DNA of 64,000 nt from JAIQFL01 sp035501495 (GTDB taxonomy: Bacteria; Acidobacteriota; Terriglobia; Bryobacterales; Bryobacteraceae): NCBI GenBank assembly GCA_035501495.1, contig DATJWB010000102.1, positions 38,846 to 102,845 on the forward strand. Reading direction: 5' to 3'. Of this stretch, positions 15,038-23,727 are shown in pieces (position 1 is the first letter of the stretch; every line of letters begins with the position of its first letter). A program made the translations under genes and the position numbers. Below the pieces are notes generated by a model, which worked only from the letters and a program-made list of their open reading frames with translations, was not told where the DNA came from and searched no databases.

Positions 15038-15988
15038 TTATTGCCTGGCCACTCCGAAGAACTCCGGGTCCAGGGTCACCGGGCTGTTTTTCCGCAATTC
15101 CTCCATGGCCTTCTGGGCCATCTCGGGCTTGATCTTTTTCTCCAGGTCCGGGCGAGCCTCTTCGAACGTCTTTCCCGCGGCCTTCGACTCAATCCGGATC
15201 AGGTGGTAGCCCAGTTGGCTTCTGACGGGCTGGCTCAGTTCCCCTACCTTCATCACGAAGGCCGCGTCCTCGAAAGCCGGTACCATCTGCCCGTGCCGGA
15301 TCGTCCCCAGATCGCCTCCCTTGCTCGCGGACGACGTGTCGTCCGATTCCGCCAGTGCCAGGGTGGCGAAGTCCATGCCATCCTCGAGCTTCTTCCTCAA
15401 CTCCTGCGCTTTGGCCAAGCCTTCGGCATCAGTCAGATCCTTCTGCCCCGGCTTTACCGGAACCGGGGAGCCCTGCACCCGGACCAGAATCTGGCGTGCG
15501 TGCACTTCCTCGAAATCGGATTTGTGTGCATCGTAATAGCTGCGCACGTCCGCCTCGGTGACAGTAGTCTCCTTGTTGATCTGGGCGAACGCGGCGCCCG
15601 CCAGAAGGTTCGCGTTCTGAATCATCGACTGGATCTGATAGGCGGCGGTCTGATCGAGCTGGCGCCGCTTGCCCTCCTGAGCCAGGACGAGGAGACGAAC
15701 CAACTGATCGGCAAACAGCTTGCGGTTCGGCCCCCGCGCGGCCGCACGCGACTGCTCGGGAAGCGAGTCCACGACAATGTCGAACTGCGCAGCCGTGATC
15801 TGCACGTCTCCAACCGAGATCACGACCTTGTCCGGGGCAACCTTGGGCTTCGGCGTGGGGTTTTCTACGCTCAGGGTGACCGTCGGCTGCGGCGGCACTG
15901 CCGGCTTGGGAGGAGGTGTTTGCCCAAGCACAACACCGATTGACAGGAAAAAGACGAGACCGCGGGAAAACCTCATAGAGTCCATCAT
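15038..15988 (-). CDS. Periplasmic parvulin-type peptidyl-prolyl isomerase (PpiC/SurA-like)
   Basis: This 316-residue exported chaperone has a signal peptide (SRGLVFFLSIGVVLGQ), a proline-rich linker, an N-terminal SurA-like helical part (residues about 55-150), and a single parvulin domain (about 160-275) with HARQILVRVQ, GDLGTIRHGQMVPAFEDAAF and SQLGYHLIRIESK. It would assist folding of secreted and outer-membrane proteins, which are abundant in this region. A zinc-ribbon gene is coupled downstream. The start ATG at 15988 is one of two close methionines (MMDSM). Confidence 0.88.
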   Translation of the reverse strand: MMDSMRFSRGLVFFLSIGVVLGQTPPPKPAVPPQPTVTLSVENPTPKPKVAPDKVVISVGDVQITAAQFDIVVDSLPEQSRAAARGPNRKLFADQLVRLLVLAQEGKRRQLDQTAAYQIQSMIQNANLLAGAAFAQINKETTVTEADVRSYYDAHKSDFEEVHARQILVRVQGSPVPVKPGQKDLTDAEGLAKAQELRKKLEDGMDFATLALAESDDTSSASKGGDLGTIRHGQMVPAFEDAAFVMKVGELSQPVRSQLGYHLIRIESKAAGKTFEEARPDLEKKIKPEMAQKAMEELRKNSPVTLDPEFFGVARQ

Positions 15989-16021
15989 ATCTGTCTGCGC
16001 GATCGGGTGCCGGAAGGCCTG

Positions 16022-16342
16022 CTACTGCGACGGCTCGATCACGGCCGACATGGAACCCTCCGAGCGCTCCAGCCTCCAATCCGCGCCATACGCGTGGATC
16101 TGGCCTCGCGCGAACTCCGCCTCCGGGAGCTCGCACTCGATCAACACCGTGCGCCCCATACGATCGAGTTCCTCCGCATGACGATACCCTTCCACCAGCG
16201 AGAATATGAAAATCTCCTGCAGCATCTCGATGACGTAATCGTAGGTGTGATCGTCGTCGTCCAGGAGCACGACGCGGTAGAGCGGCACCGCCTGGCGCGT
16301 GCCTTTGACTTCCGTTTCGCGAGAAACCGAAGGCCTTGGCAT
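16022..16342 (-). CDS. clpS: ATP-dependent Clp protease adaptor
   Basis: This 106-residue cytoplasmic adaptor delivers N-end-rule substrates to the ClpA/ClpC-ClpP protease. The YRVVLLDDDDHTYDYVIEMLQEIF segment is the conserved N-terminal region of ClpS, with the substrate-binding acidic and aromatic residues. The central RHAEELDRMGRTVLIECELPEAEFA also fits. The C terminus is somewhat longer than in classical ClpS. No clp gene is in the window. It is divergent from the cysteine desulfurase gene. Confidence 0.87.
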   Translation of the reverse strand: MPRPSVSRETEVKGTRQAVPLYRVVLLDDDDHTYDYVIEMLQEIFIFSLVEGYRHAEELDRMGRTVLIECELPEAEFARGQIHAYGADWRLERSEGSMSAVIEPSQ

Positions 16343-16440
16343 GTGAGCCGGACCATCGCCGGTATCCCCAGTATCCGCGATTGGCGGCTCTTCGACAACC
16401 GGCTCCCGCCGGCGTCACAATAGAGACAGCACCCCTCAAC

Positions 16441-17610
16441 ATGCACAAACCGGTCTACCTCGACAACCACGCGACCACGCCCGTGGACCCGCGGGTGCTC
16501 GATCGCATGCTCCCGTTCTTCGGCGCGAGATTCGGGAACGCCGCCAGCCGCAGCCACTGCTTTGGCTGGGAGGCGGAGAAGGCGGTGGAGTTCGCGCGCA
16601 AGAGGGTCGCCGGGCTGGCGGGAGCCGCGCCGCGCGAGATCGTCTTCACCAGCGGCGCCACGGAATCGAACAACCTGGCGATCAAGGGCGTTGCCGAAGC
16701 AGCGCGAGCCGCCGGCATCGCGCGCCGATCGATCGTCACCTTGGCGACGGAGCACCGCGCGGTCCTCGATCCGGCCCGGCGGCTGGAGCGAATCGGCTAT
16801 CGGGTTCAAATCCTCCCGGTCGGGCGGGACGGGCTGCTCGATCTCGACCTGCTGCGGGATTCCATCCAGTTGGACACCCTGCTGGTCAGCGTGATGTACG
16901 CCAACAACGAGATCGGTGTGATTCAACCGGTCCGCGAAATCGGCGGGCTGTGCCGTGAGCGAGGCGTCCTGTTCCATTGCGATGCGGCTCAGGCCTTCGG
17001 CAAGATTCCCATCGACGTGGAGCGCGACGCCATCGACCTGATGTCGCTCAGTGCCCACAAAATGTATGGTCCCAAGGGCGTCGGCGCGCTGTACGTGCGG
17101 CAGCGGAACCCCCGCGTAAAACTGGCGCCCGAGTTGGATGGCGGGGGCCACGAGTTCGGGATGCGCTCGGGTACTCTCAACGTCCCGGGCATCGTGGGAT
17201 TTGGTGAAGCTTGCGCCCTGTGCGCCGGCGAGATGGAGAACGAGGCGGCCAGCCTGCGCGACCTGCGAGACAGGTTGAAGGCGCGCCTGGAATCCGAGCT
17301 TGCCCCGGTGGTGGTGAACGGATCCATGGAGCGCCGCCTGCCGGGCAATCTCAACATGTGTTTCGTGGGGGTCTCCGGGGCGGCGCTGTTGACGAGCCTG
17401 CCGGATGTCGCCCTTTCCACAGGTTCGGCCTGCACCTCCGCCAAGGCAGAACCCAGTCACGTGCTGCGAGCCCTGGGCTTGGATGAGGAGCATGCGCAGA
17501 GTTCGCTCCGCTTCGGGTTGGGGCGTTTCAATACCGCCGAAGAGATCGACTTCGCGGCCGGCCGCGTGACGGAGGCCGTGCGCAAGTTGCGGGCACTGGC
17601 TCCGGTGTAG
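16441..17610 (+). CDS. Cysteine desulfurase (NifS/IscS family)
   Basis: This 389-residue PLP enzyme removes sulfur from cysteine and passes it on as persulfide. The start is the ATG at 16441, where the family begins (MHKPVYLDNHATTPVDPRV). The PLP lysine is in SAHKMYGPKGVGALYVR, and the persulfide-forming cysteine is in STGSACTSAKAEPSHVL near residue 330. The long loop around the active-site cysteine is the group I (IscS/NifS) type. There is no iscU or other Fe-S gene alongside, so its role could be housekeeping sulfur transfer. Selenide delivery is a possible but unsupported role. Confidence 0.92.
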   Translation: MHKPVYLDNHATTPVDPRVLDRMLPFFGARFGNAASRSHCFGWEAEKAVEFARKRVAGLAGAAPREIVFTSGATESNNLAIKGVAEAARAAGIARRSIVTLATEHRAVLDPARRLERIGYRVQILPVGRDGLLDLDLLRDSIQLDTLLVSVMYANNEIGVIQPVREIGGLCRERGVLFHCDAAQAFGKIPIDVERDAIDLMSLSAHKMYGPKGVGALYVRQRNPRVKLAPELDGGGHEFGMRSGTLNVPGIVGFGEACALCAGEMENEAASLRDLRDRLKARLESELAPVVVNGSMERRLPGNLNMCFVGVSGAALLTSLPDVALSTGSACTSAKAEPSHVLRALGLDEEHAQSSLRFGLGRFNTAEEIDFAAGRVTEAVRKLRALAPV

Positions 17611-17619
17611 AACGGGCGA

Positions 17620-20388
17620 TCAGAAAGCGTACCGCAATTCCAGGCGCACGAATCGCGGGGGCTGGACTGCAACCGGCAAGCGCATATTGAACGACGGGCC
17701 GCTCGCATCGATCTCCTGAATACCCCGGCCCGCGTTCCAGACGTTCATCAGGTCGGCCGCCGCCTGGATGTCGCCGAATCGCAATCGGAATCCGCGCGCG
17801 AGTCGCAGGTTCCAGTTCATCACAGACTGAGCCCGATTGCCTCCCTCGGGGCTCCCACGCACTGTGGATGCCAGCAGGAAGGGGCCCTGGGCCAGTCCGG
17901 TGACCAGCACCTCGCGCGCGAATACCAGTCCGTCGGTGTAGTTCACGACGCTCGCCAGTTCGATTCCGCCGAACGCCGCGGGCATCTGGTAGCTCGCCAC
18001 CAGTTTCCCCACGAAGGCCCGATCGACGAAGATGCGGTTGGCGGCATTGATGGAGGTGTTCGGATCGAGGAAGAGCGCGCCGGTCACATCCGGATCGTTC
18101 TCGAATACCGCATTGCCCGGATTGGTGGGACCGTACGATTTTTCGGCCACAAACGTTGCCCTCAGCCGGACTCCCATCCATACCCCGCTCGACTCGGCCT
18201 CCAGCCCGGTGTTGAGCATGCGGAGCCCTGCCGGGTTCGTCAGCAGGTAGCGGTCCTGTCCGAACGTTGCCGGATTCTGCTCCCAAACCGTGAGCCGCTG
18301 GTCGTCAAAGGTGCCTGAAATGCCATCAGGACCGGGGTCGAGGATAGTCACCGGCGCGTAGGCTGAGTTCGGTACGCCAGGGTCTGTGGACGCGATCCGT
18401 TGCTTCTCGTCGCGGCGGAAAAAGCGGATGCCGGCCAACGCTCCAGGCGCGAACTTCATGGTAGCGCCTACGTGGATCTCGTCAGCGTACGGTCGCCGCA
18501 GCGATGGCGAGATGGAAGAGTACGCCCCGCCGAAGCGCATCAGCAGGGGTCCCTGCTCTTCCGCTTGAAACCAGCCGTCGCCATTGTTGTCCGTCCAGCG
18601 ATACTCGCTGCCCCCCAGCGAGTTGGAGTTGCCGAAATCGAGATAGCGCCCGGCCAGCGGAGAAAGCAGGCGGAACCACGCGCCCTGGATGCTTAGGCCA
18701 TGTCCATGGGGCACTTCCCAGGCGAAGCCGGCGCGCTGCGAGACGCTGTTCCAGACAATCAAGTCGGGCTGCGAGGCGAACACTCGCGCCGGGGCGTACG
18801 CGCCTTCCGGGCTCGATTGCGACGGCAATCCTCCGCGTGAGAAATCGGCCAGCAGACCGAGATCGATGCTCAGGTCAGCCGCGACGATGTGGTCTGCCGC
18901 GTAAATCGATGTTGAATTGACACGAGCCCGCGAGTCGAGCGGCGTGTTGTACTCCACCACAAACGCCGGAGTTCCCGCGGCGGTGATGAGATTGAGATCC
19001 GAAGGAGTCGAAAAGCGATTGCGCGGTGACGAGGTTTCCCATCCGCCCCCGGCCGCCAGTTCATGGCGCAGGCGGCCGGTCTGCAGCGGCAGCGACTGCC
19101 AGGCCGCTTCGATCTGGTGGCGGGTGCGGATTGCGAAATTGCCGAGAGGCGAAGCTCCTGTCACCTCGCTTCCCACGAGTTCGATACGGCTCTGGTCGGG
19201 TAGGCTGGCCGAGGCGGCGCGGGTGTCGAGATGCGCCGTGGAATATCCGAATCGCGTTTCGATCGCGCCGAGGCGGGACTCCGGCGCGAACTCGTGAGTC
19301 CAGCCCGCCTGCACAAAGTCGAGGTGGTCCACCTCGGCCTGATTCGTGAAGCCGCCGGGCAAGGCGAACTCCGGCGACATGCGCCTGCCCACCAGAGCTT
19401 CGATGCCGGCAGGCATGCCACCGTTGGACAGGTCGATGCGCGATCCGCTGTAGAGTGCGTCCAGCCGGTCGCGTGAGGCGGCCCGGACCTGACCCCGAAT
19501 ATTGCCGTAAAGCACCCGGCTGTGCTGGCTGAGACCGGAGGTGAGTGGCATAGTTTGCGAGGACCACTGACCGGTTGCCGAAGCAAACAGGTCTGCCCGT
19601 CCTGTCAGCGGCCCGCCGATTTCGGCGTGATCGCGCGTGAGCCAGTGGTAGCGGTCGCTCTGTTCGACCCCGTTGCGCGCCTCGGGCAGATTGTCCGATG
19701 CCAGGAGCGCGCCAGTGCCGTCGGTCATCAGGGCGCCGTGCCACTGCCCCTCCGGCTGTGCCAGAAACGCCCCAACCTCGTTGCCGTGCCCCGGCGTGCT
19801 GGTGAGTCCGAATGCCGATCGCACCGCGGTGGTTTCGAGAGCCCGCACGTCCGGCAGCACCATTGGGCGCCCGGGTTGATACGAGTCCGTCGCATCCTGG
19901 CCTTGCATCTGGAACCGGGTGGCCGTCCACGAATAGCCTTCGAGCGAGAGCAGCGCCAACCGGTTGTCGGCCATTCCCGTGAAGTTGACGGGTTCGGAGA
20001 CCACCGAGGGATCGATGATCGACAAAGCACCCGCGAAGCTGAACGGCTCCGGAATTCCCGCCAGCAACGGCAGGTTGGAGCGGTGCTCCGGTGGCGCGGC
20101 GGCCGCCAACGGATTGGGCACGAGAGCTACCGAAGTGGTGCCGTGGGGAACTACCTGCATGGAGAAGCCGGCCAACTGATAGGTGCCGTAAGGCAGCACG
20201 AGGGCGAATCGGCCCTGGCTATCGGTGTGGACAGTCATTTGAAAGCCTGTGCTGCCGGTGACTTGGAAGTCTGCTCCGGAGCGGGGGCGTCCGTCCGGAA
20301 AAAGGACTGTGACTTCCAGCCGGCCGGTTGTCATTTGGGCTGAAAGAAGGGGTGCAAGAGCCAACAGGCCAGGCAGGAGTTTCCACAT
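17620..20388 (-). CDS. Outer-membrane beta-barrel protein with carboxypeptidase-regulatory-like domain
   Basis: This roughly 922-residue protein starts at the ATG at 20388 (MWKLLPGLLALAPLLSAQ, a signal peptide); an upstream GTG/TTG would add 15 unlikely residues. After the signal comes a carboxypeptidase-regulatory-like beta domain (GRLEVTVLFPDGRPRSGAD...GRFALVLPYGTYQL), then a plug-like segment and a long beta barrel ending in the outer-membrane signature RLELRYAF. It resembles TonB-dependent-transporter/Oar-type proteins abundant in Solibacter-like Acidobacteriota. No TonB box can be defined with certainty, and the substrate is unknown. It is convergent with the desulfurase gene and lies upstream of the flagellar locus. 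Confidence 0.8.
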   Translation of the reverse strand: MWKLLPGLLALAPLLSAQMTTGRLEVTVLFPDGRPRSGADFQVTGSTGFQMTVHTDSQGRFALVLPYGTYQLAGFSMQVVPHGTTSVALVPNPLAAAAPPEHRSNLPLLAGIPEPFSFAGALSIIDPSVVSEPVNFTGMADNRLALLSLEGYSWTATRFQMQGQDATDSYQPGRPMVLPDVRALETTAVRSAFGLTSTPGHGNEVGAFLAQPEGQWHGALMTDGTGALLASDNLPEARNGVEQSDRYHWLTRDHAEIGGPLTGRADLFASATGQWSSQTMPLTSGLSQHSRVLYGNIRGQVRAASRDRLDALYSGSRIDLSNGGMPAGIEALVGRRMSPEFALPGGFTNQAEVDHLDFVQAGWTHEFAPESRLGAIETRFGYSTAHLDTRAASASLPDQSRIELVGSEVTGASPLGNFAIRTRHQIEAAWQSLPLQTGRLRHELAAGGGWETSSPRNRFSTPSDLNLITAAGTPAFVVEYNTPLDSRARVNSTSIYAADHIVAADLSIDLGLLADFSRGGLPSQSSPEGAYAPARVFASQPDLIVWNSVSQRAGFAWEVPHGHGLSIQGAWFRLLSPLAGRYLDFGNSNSLGGSEYRWTDNNGDGWFQAEEQGPLLMRFGGAYSSISPSLRRPYADEIHVGATMKFAPGALAGIRFFRRDEKQRIASTDPGVPNSAYAPVTILDPGPDGISGTFDDQRLTVWEQNPATFGQDRYLLTNPAGLRMLNTGLEAESSGVWMGVRLRATFVAEKSYGPTNPGNAVFENDPDVTGALFLDPNTSINAANRIFVDRAFVGKLVASYQMPAAFGGIELASVVNYTDGLVFAREVLVTGLAQGPFLLASTVRGSPEGGNRAQSVMNWNLRLARGFRLRFGDIQAAADLMNVWNAGRGIQEIDASGPSFNMRLPVAVQPPRFVRLELRYAF

Positions 20389-20472
20389 GAACTGTCGTGG
20401 ACGGACCGCGCCTGGTGCGGGTTTCCGACACACGCCCGCGGATTGTGAATTCTGGTGTTTTGCCGAACTGAA

Positions 20473-21381
20473 TTAACCCAGATAATCGAACAGACTGGAG
20501 TGCGGCATCTTGCCTTGCATCTGAAGTGCCGCCTGCAGTTGTGTCGAGCTTTGGGTCAACTTCATGGCGGCGCTCACGGCATCGGCATCCTCGGTCTGGC
20601 TGATTCGTGTCCGGAGCTGGGTATCGAGGTTGGCCGCATAATCGTTGGCATTCTGGATCCGGTTCTCGACTCCCCCATAGAAGGCCTGCATGGTATTCAG
20701 GTAGGTGGAGGCCTGCTTGATCGGGTCGATGGCGTTGGCGACGGCGGTCGGGTCGCCGCTCTGAAGAGCCAGGCGAAGATTGTTGAGCGCCGTGAAGACG
20801 TTGCCCGAGCCCGTCGCATCGAAGATCTGCTGCGCACTTTGTGCGGCACCAAACGATCCGCCCGCCGGATCCTCCACGCGGTACGTGGCCGGGGCGGCGG
20901 ACTGTTGCACTACCGGGTCGGTCGCAAGCAAGGTCGAGTCGAAGGTGTAGGGCGGGCTGTTCATCTGGTCGCCGCTGAAGATGAAGCGCCCCTGGACCTG
21001 TGTCTGGCTGCAAGCGACCATCTGCTCCTGGATCGCCTCCACCTGCTGGGCGAGGTTCTGCAAAATGTCCGGGGTCTGAGTCGAATTGGCGCCCTGCTCT
21101 CCAAGAGTCAGCGCCTGGTCCATCATCGTGATCGCGGAGCCGATCGCGGAATCCGCGGCGGAGGCATCCGCCTGCGCCGAGCTGAGATTGGTTTGAATCT
21201 GGCCGTTGTGCGCGAGTTCCGCGCGAAGCTGGAGCAGGGAACCGACCTGGTCGGGGGCGTCCGAAGCCACATTGATCTTCTTGCCCGAGGAGACCTGTTC
21301 GTTGGCCGCTGCGACGGCCTGCTGGATCCGGTCGAGGTTCGAGAGGAAAAGCTGGGATGCTGCATCGAGGCTCGAAATCAT
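20473..21381 (-). CDS. flgL: Flagellar hook-filament junction protein FlgL
   Basis: This 302-residue hook-associated protein (HAP3) links hook to filament and is exported by the flagellar type III apparatus. The N terminus has the flagellin-like helix SLDAASQLFLSNLDRIQQAVAAANEQVSSGKKINVASDAPDQ; the C-terminal helix region is ISQTEDADAVSAAMKLTQSSTQLQAALQ. Middle repeats (SGDQMNSPPY) match the FlgL D2 domain. Its ATG overlaps the flgK stop as ATGA, so it is translated with flgK. It is the last gene of the flgM-flgN-flgK-flgL unit. Confidence 0.95.
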   Translation of the reverse strand: MISSLDAASQLFLSNLDRIQQAVAAANEQVSSGKKINVASDAPDQVGSLLQLRAELAHNGQIQTNLSSAQADASAADSAIGSAITMMDQALTLGEQGANSTQTPDILQNLAQQVEAIQEQMVACSQTQVQGRFIFSGDQMNSPPYTFDSTLLATDPVVQQSAAPATYRVEDPAGGSFGAAQSAQQIFDATGSGNVFTALNNLRLALQSGDPTAVANAIDPIKQASTYLNTMQAFYGGVENRIQNANDYAANLDTQLRTRISQTEDADAVSAAMKLTQSSTQLQAALQMQGKMPHSSLFDYLG

Positions 21382-22916
21382 GCGGTTGCCCCCAGGATAT
21401 TCAGTGTGTCTTGCGTAAGCTGGTCTAAAACGGTCACCAGCCGGGACGTTGCCTCGTACGCTCTTTGGAACTGAATCATCACCATCGCCTCCTCGTCGAG
21501 TGAAACACCCGAGATCTGTTGTCGCAGGTTCTGGGCCTGTGCAACGGTTGACTGTTGGACCTGCAATTGGCTGGTCGCATCGTTCAGAGCGCTTCCCACC
21601 CGCGCTGCCATCTCGCCGTAGAACCCGCTGAAACTGGTGATTCCGTTGACCATATCCTGTGGATCGGTCGGCTTGGCCAGGTTGGAGAGCGCCAGCGGAA
21701 CCCCGTTGGACACCTCTTGAGTGAGGGTGACTGGCTGCGTATCGCTGGACGTGGGAGTCCCGGTAATCGCCGCCAGCTGGTCCGGCGTAATATTCGGATT
21801 TACGGTCAGGGATTGCGCTACCCGCGTGGAATCCGGAACCGTGGAGACTGTGCCATCACTTGCCGTGGCGGTCGTCGTGGCGTACTGAAACAAAGGCACA
21901 CCCGATTGCGGCAGCGATCCGGGCGAGCCATCGGATTGGTCGGTCACATAGCCCGTCGTCAGTAGCTGGTTCACGCGATCCGCGAACTGCTGGGCCATCG
22001 TGTTCAGATCGCCGGCGTGGGTCGCATCGCCCAGGTAGGACGGCAGGACCTGATTGTGAACATTCAGCAGAGCGCCGAGTTGCCCGGTCGTAATCTCGCT
22101 GGTCACGTCGCGCCCGTCGGACGCCAGAATGTGCGCCGAGGGAGGCGCGCCCGGATAAGGATCCGTCGAAGCCGGGCCCTGCAAAGCATAACTTAAGGCG
22201 TAGGTTTGATCTCCGACCAGCAGAGGAGTCTCGCCGTTCATCAGAACCGTTACCGAGCCGTCGCTTTGCTGGGTCACCGTGATGTCGGCGTATTGGGACA
22301 GTTGCTCCAGGGTCGCGTTGATCTGAGCATCGAGGTTGGGATCGTTACGGTCGCCTTGCAGAATTGCATGATTGTAGTTTTGCAACTGCCCAACCAGCCC
22401 GTTGACCTGGTTGACGGTCTGCTGAAGTTGCCCTTCGGTGTCCTGGGCTACACTGGCCAGGCCCGCAGCCGCCTGCTGAAACGAGCTTGCCACGGCAGTC
22501 GCCTGATCGATCACGTTCTGACGGACGGTTGCGTCTGTCGGAGCCTGTCCCCAAGCCGAGAAGGTCTGAAACAGGTTGTTCAGGGCGGTGGCAATCCCGG
22601 ACGTGCCAGTGACGTCGAACTGCGACTGGACCGCCGTGAGGCTGTTGACGTTCTGCTGGGCCGCGCCCAGTCCAACGGTCTGCCGCCGAACGGCCTGTTC
22701 GGCATACTCATCCCGCGCACTCGTAACCGTGCCGGCGCGCACGCCGCCTGAGGATCCGAGAGCAAGGTCCAGGGGCATGGCTTCGAGCGGAAGGGTCTCT
22801 TTGGCGTACCCCGGGGTCGAGGCATTCGCCACATTGTTTTGGACCACGGCCAATGCCTGCTGGTAGGCATTCAGCGCGCTGGCGGAACTCATCAGGGAGG
22901 AGAGCAGATTCGCCAT
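21378..22916 (-). CDS. flgK: Flagellar hook-associated protein FlgK
   Basis: This 512-residue HAP1 forms the junction between hook and filament. The start at 22916 gives the standard N terminus NLLSSLMSSASALNAYQQALAVVQNNVANASTPGYAKE, with the rod/hook NNVANASTPGY motif; longer versions add unlike residues. The C terminus has the usual FlgK motif SLDEEAMVMIQFQRAYEATSRLVTVLDQLTQDTLNIL. It is preceded by flgN five bases upstream and overlaps flgL, which suggests translational coupling and export with the cognate chaperone. Confidence 0.96.
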   Translation of the reverse strand: MANLLSSLMSSASALNAYQQALAVVQNNVANASTPGYAKETLPLEAMPLDLALGSSGGVRAGTVTSARDEYAEQAVRRQTVGLGAAQQNVNSLTAVQSQFDVTGTSGIATALNNLFQTFSAWGQAPTDATVRQNVIDQATAVASSFQQAAAGLASVAQDTEGQLQQTVNQVNGLVGQLQNYNHAILQGDRNDPNLDAQINATLEQLSQYADITVTQQSDGSVTVLMNGETPLLVGDQTYALSYALQGPASTDPYPGAPPSAHILASDGRDVTSEITTGQLGALLNVHNQVLPSYLGDATHAGDLNTMAQQFADRVNQLLTTGYVTDQSDGSPGSLPQSGVPLFQYATTTATASDGTVSTVPDSTRVAQSLTVNPNITPDQLAAITGTPTSSDTQPVTLTQEVSNGVPLALSNLAKPTDPQDMVNGITSFSGFYGEMAARVGSALNDATSQLQVQQSTVAQAQNLRQQISGVSLDEEAMVMIQFQRAYEATSRLVTVLDQLTQDTLNILGATA

Positions 22917-22921
22917 ATTCT

Positions 22922-23290
22922 TTATCCCGACAGACTGAGAAGTCCACGCCGCATCGGCGGCGGTCCTTCGCCCTGGGGCGAGTACCCGGATGTCTGCAGG
23001 GCCCACGTCCGGCACCATTGCGTATGGTAGTCCCGGGCGATCTGCAGGGCGCGTGCGGCCCTGCGAATCGCCTGTTGCAGGTTCTGAGCCTGCCCGATGG
23101 CCCTCGGGGTGCCGCGGGCAACGGCCGCCCAGGACCGGATGCCCTCCAGGGCCGAGCACGCAGACTCCAACAGGGCCTCGCAGCGAGCCACGTTCTCAAC
23201 AGACGGCGAGTTCAGGAGGGCGTTCGCACGATCAACGTCCGCCCGCGCCGCCTCTAGCCGTTCGAGCTCCGGACTTGCGGCGAGCGTCAT
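22922..23290 (-). CDS. flgN: Probable FlgN-type export chaperone
   Basis: This 122-residue protein is mostly helical (PELERLEAARADVDRANALL and LQQAIRRAARALQIARDYH) with a glycine-rich tail (GYSPQGEGPPP). FlgN chaperones bind FlgK and FlgL before export and usually lie between flgM and flgK. The assignment rests on size, helical character and position: ATGA overlap with flgM upstream and five bases to flgK downstream. The sequence itself is too diverged for a firm call. Confidence 0.7.
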   Translation of the reverse strand: MTLAASPELERLEAARADVDRANALLNSPSVENVARCEALLESACSALEGIRSWAAVARGTPRAIGQAQNLQQAIRRAARALQIARDYHTQWCRTWALQTSGYSPQGEGPPPMRRGLLSLSG

Positions 23291-23592
23291 TCGACACCTG
23301 CGGCCAGCGCGTCGTCGATCATCCCTTTGCTGATCGCCATCGGGTCGGGGCGATAACTGCCGCTCTGGTACTGCGCCGCCAACGCCTGCACCCGGCTGGC
23401 ACGCCCCGACGCATCCGTGGAGAGTGCCTGGGAAAGCCGGCCCAGCGTGCTCGAGAATTCCACCCGGTCACTGGTCCCTGGTCCTGCTCTGCCCGTCCGG
23501 CTGCCGTTCATGGCATCGGTCCGCTGTATGTCCTGCGCGCGGCTGGACTCGGAGGCCGAGGAACCCGTCAGACTTACATCATAGATTCGCAT
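23287..23592 (-). CDS. flgM: Anti-sigma-28 factor FlgM
   Basis: This roughly 101-residue protein is predicted to bind FliA (sigma28) and be exported when the hook-basal body is complete, releasing FliA. The start is the ATG at 23592 (MRIYDVS). The C-terminal part SSTLGRLSQALSTDASGRASRVQALAAQYQSGSYRPDPMAISKGMIDDAL fits the FlgM sigma-binding helices. An upstream TTG would add 13 residues. It is divergent from the sigma54 activator, with 135 bases between the start codons. Confidence 0.85.
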   Translation of the reverse strand: MRIYDVSLTGSSASESSRAQDIQRTDAMNGSRTGRAGPGTSDRVEFSSTLGRLSQALSTDASGRASRVQALAAQYQSGSYRPDPMAISKGMIDDALAAGVE

Positions 23593-23684
23593 ACGAACAA
23601 GCCAACCTTTGGCTAAATGACATATCGACATCGACGCCTCTCCTCAATAGCCCCTTTTACTCGAAAAATTCTGCCTTCTCCGGC

Positions 23685-23711
23685 TAAAGTTTTCAGGACT
23701 TCTGTCGATTG
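23685..23711 (+). promoter_or_regulatory. Candidate sigma28 promoter upstream of the sigma54 activator
   Basis: TAAAGTTT (23685-23692), 11 bases, then GTCGATTG (23704-23711). The -35 block is identical to the E. coli FliA consensus, the spacing is the consensus 11, and the -10 block matches GCCGATAA at five of eight positions. It points to the gene starting at 23728. This would put an NtrC-type flagellar regulator under late-class sigma28 control. No similar box was found for flgM on the other strand. Confidence 0.5.
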
Positions 23712-23727
23712 CTCCGGTGTGAACATC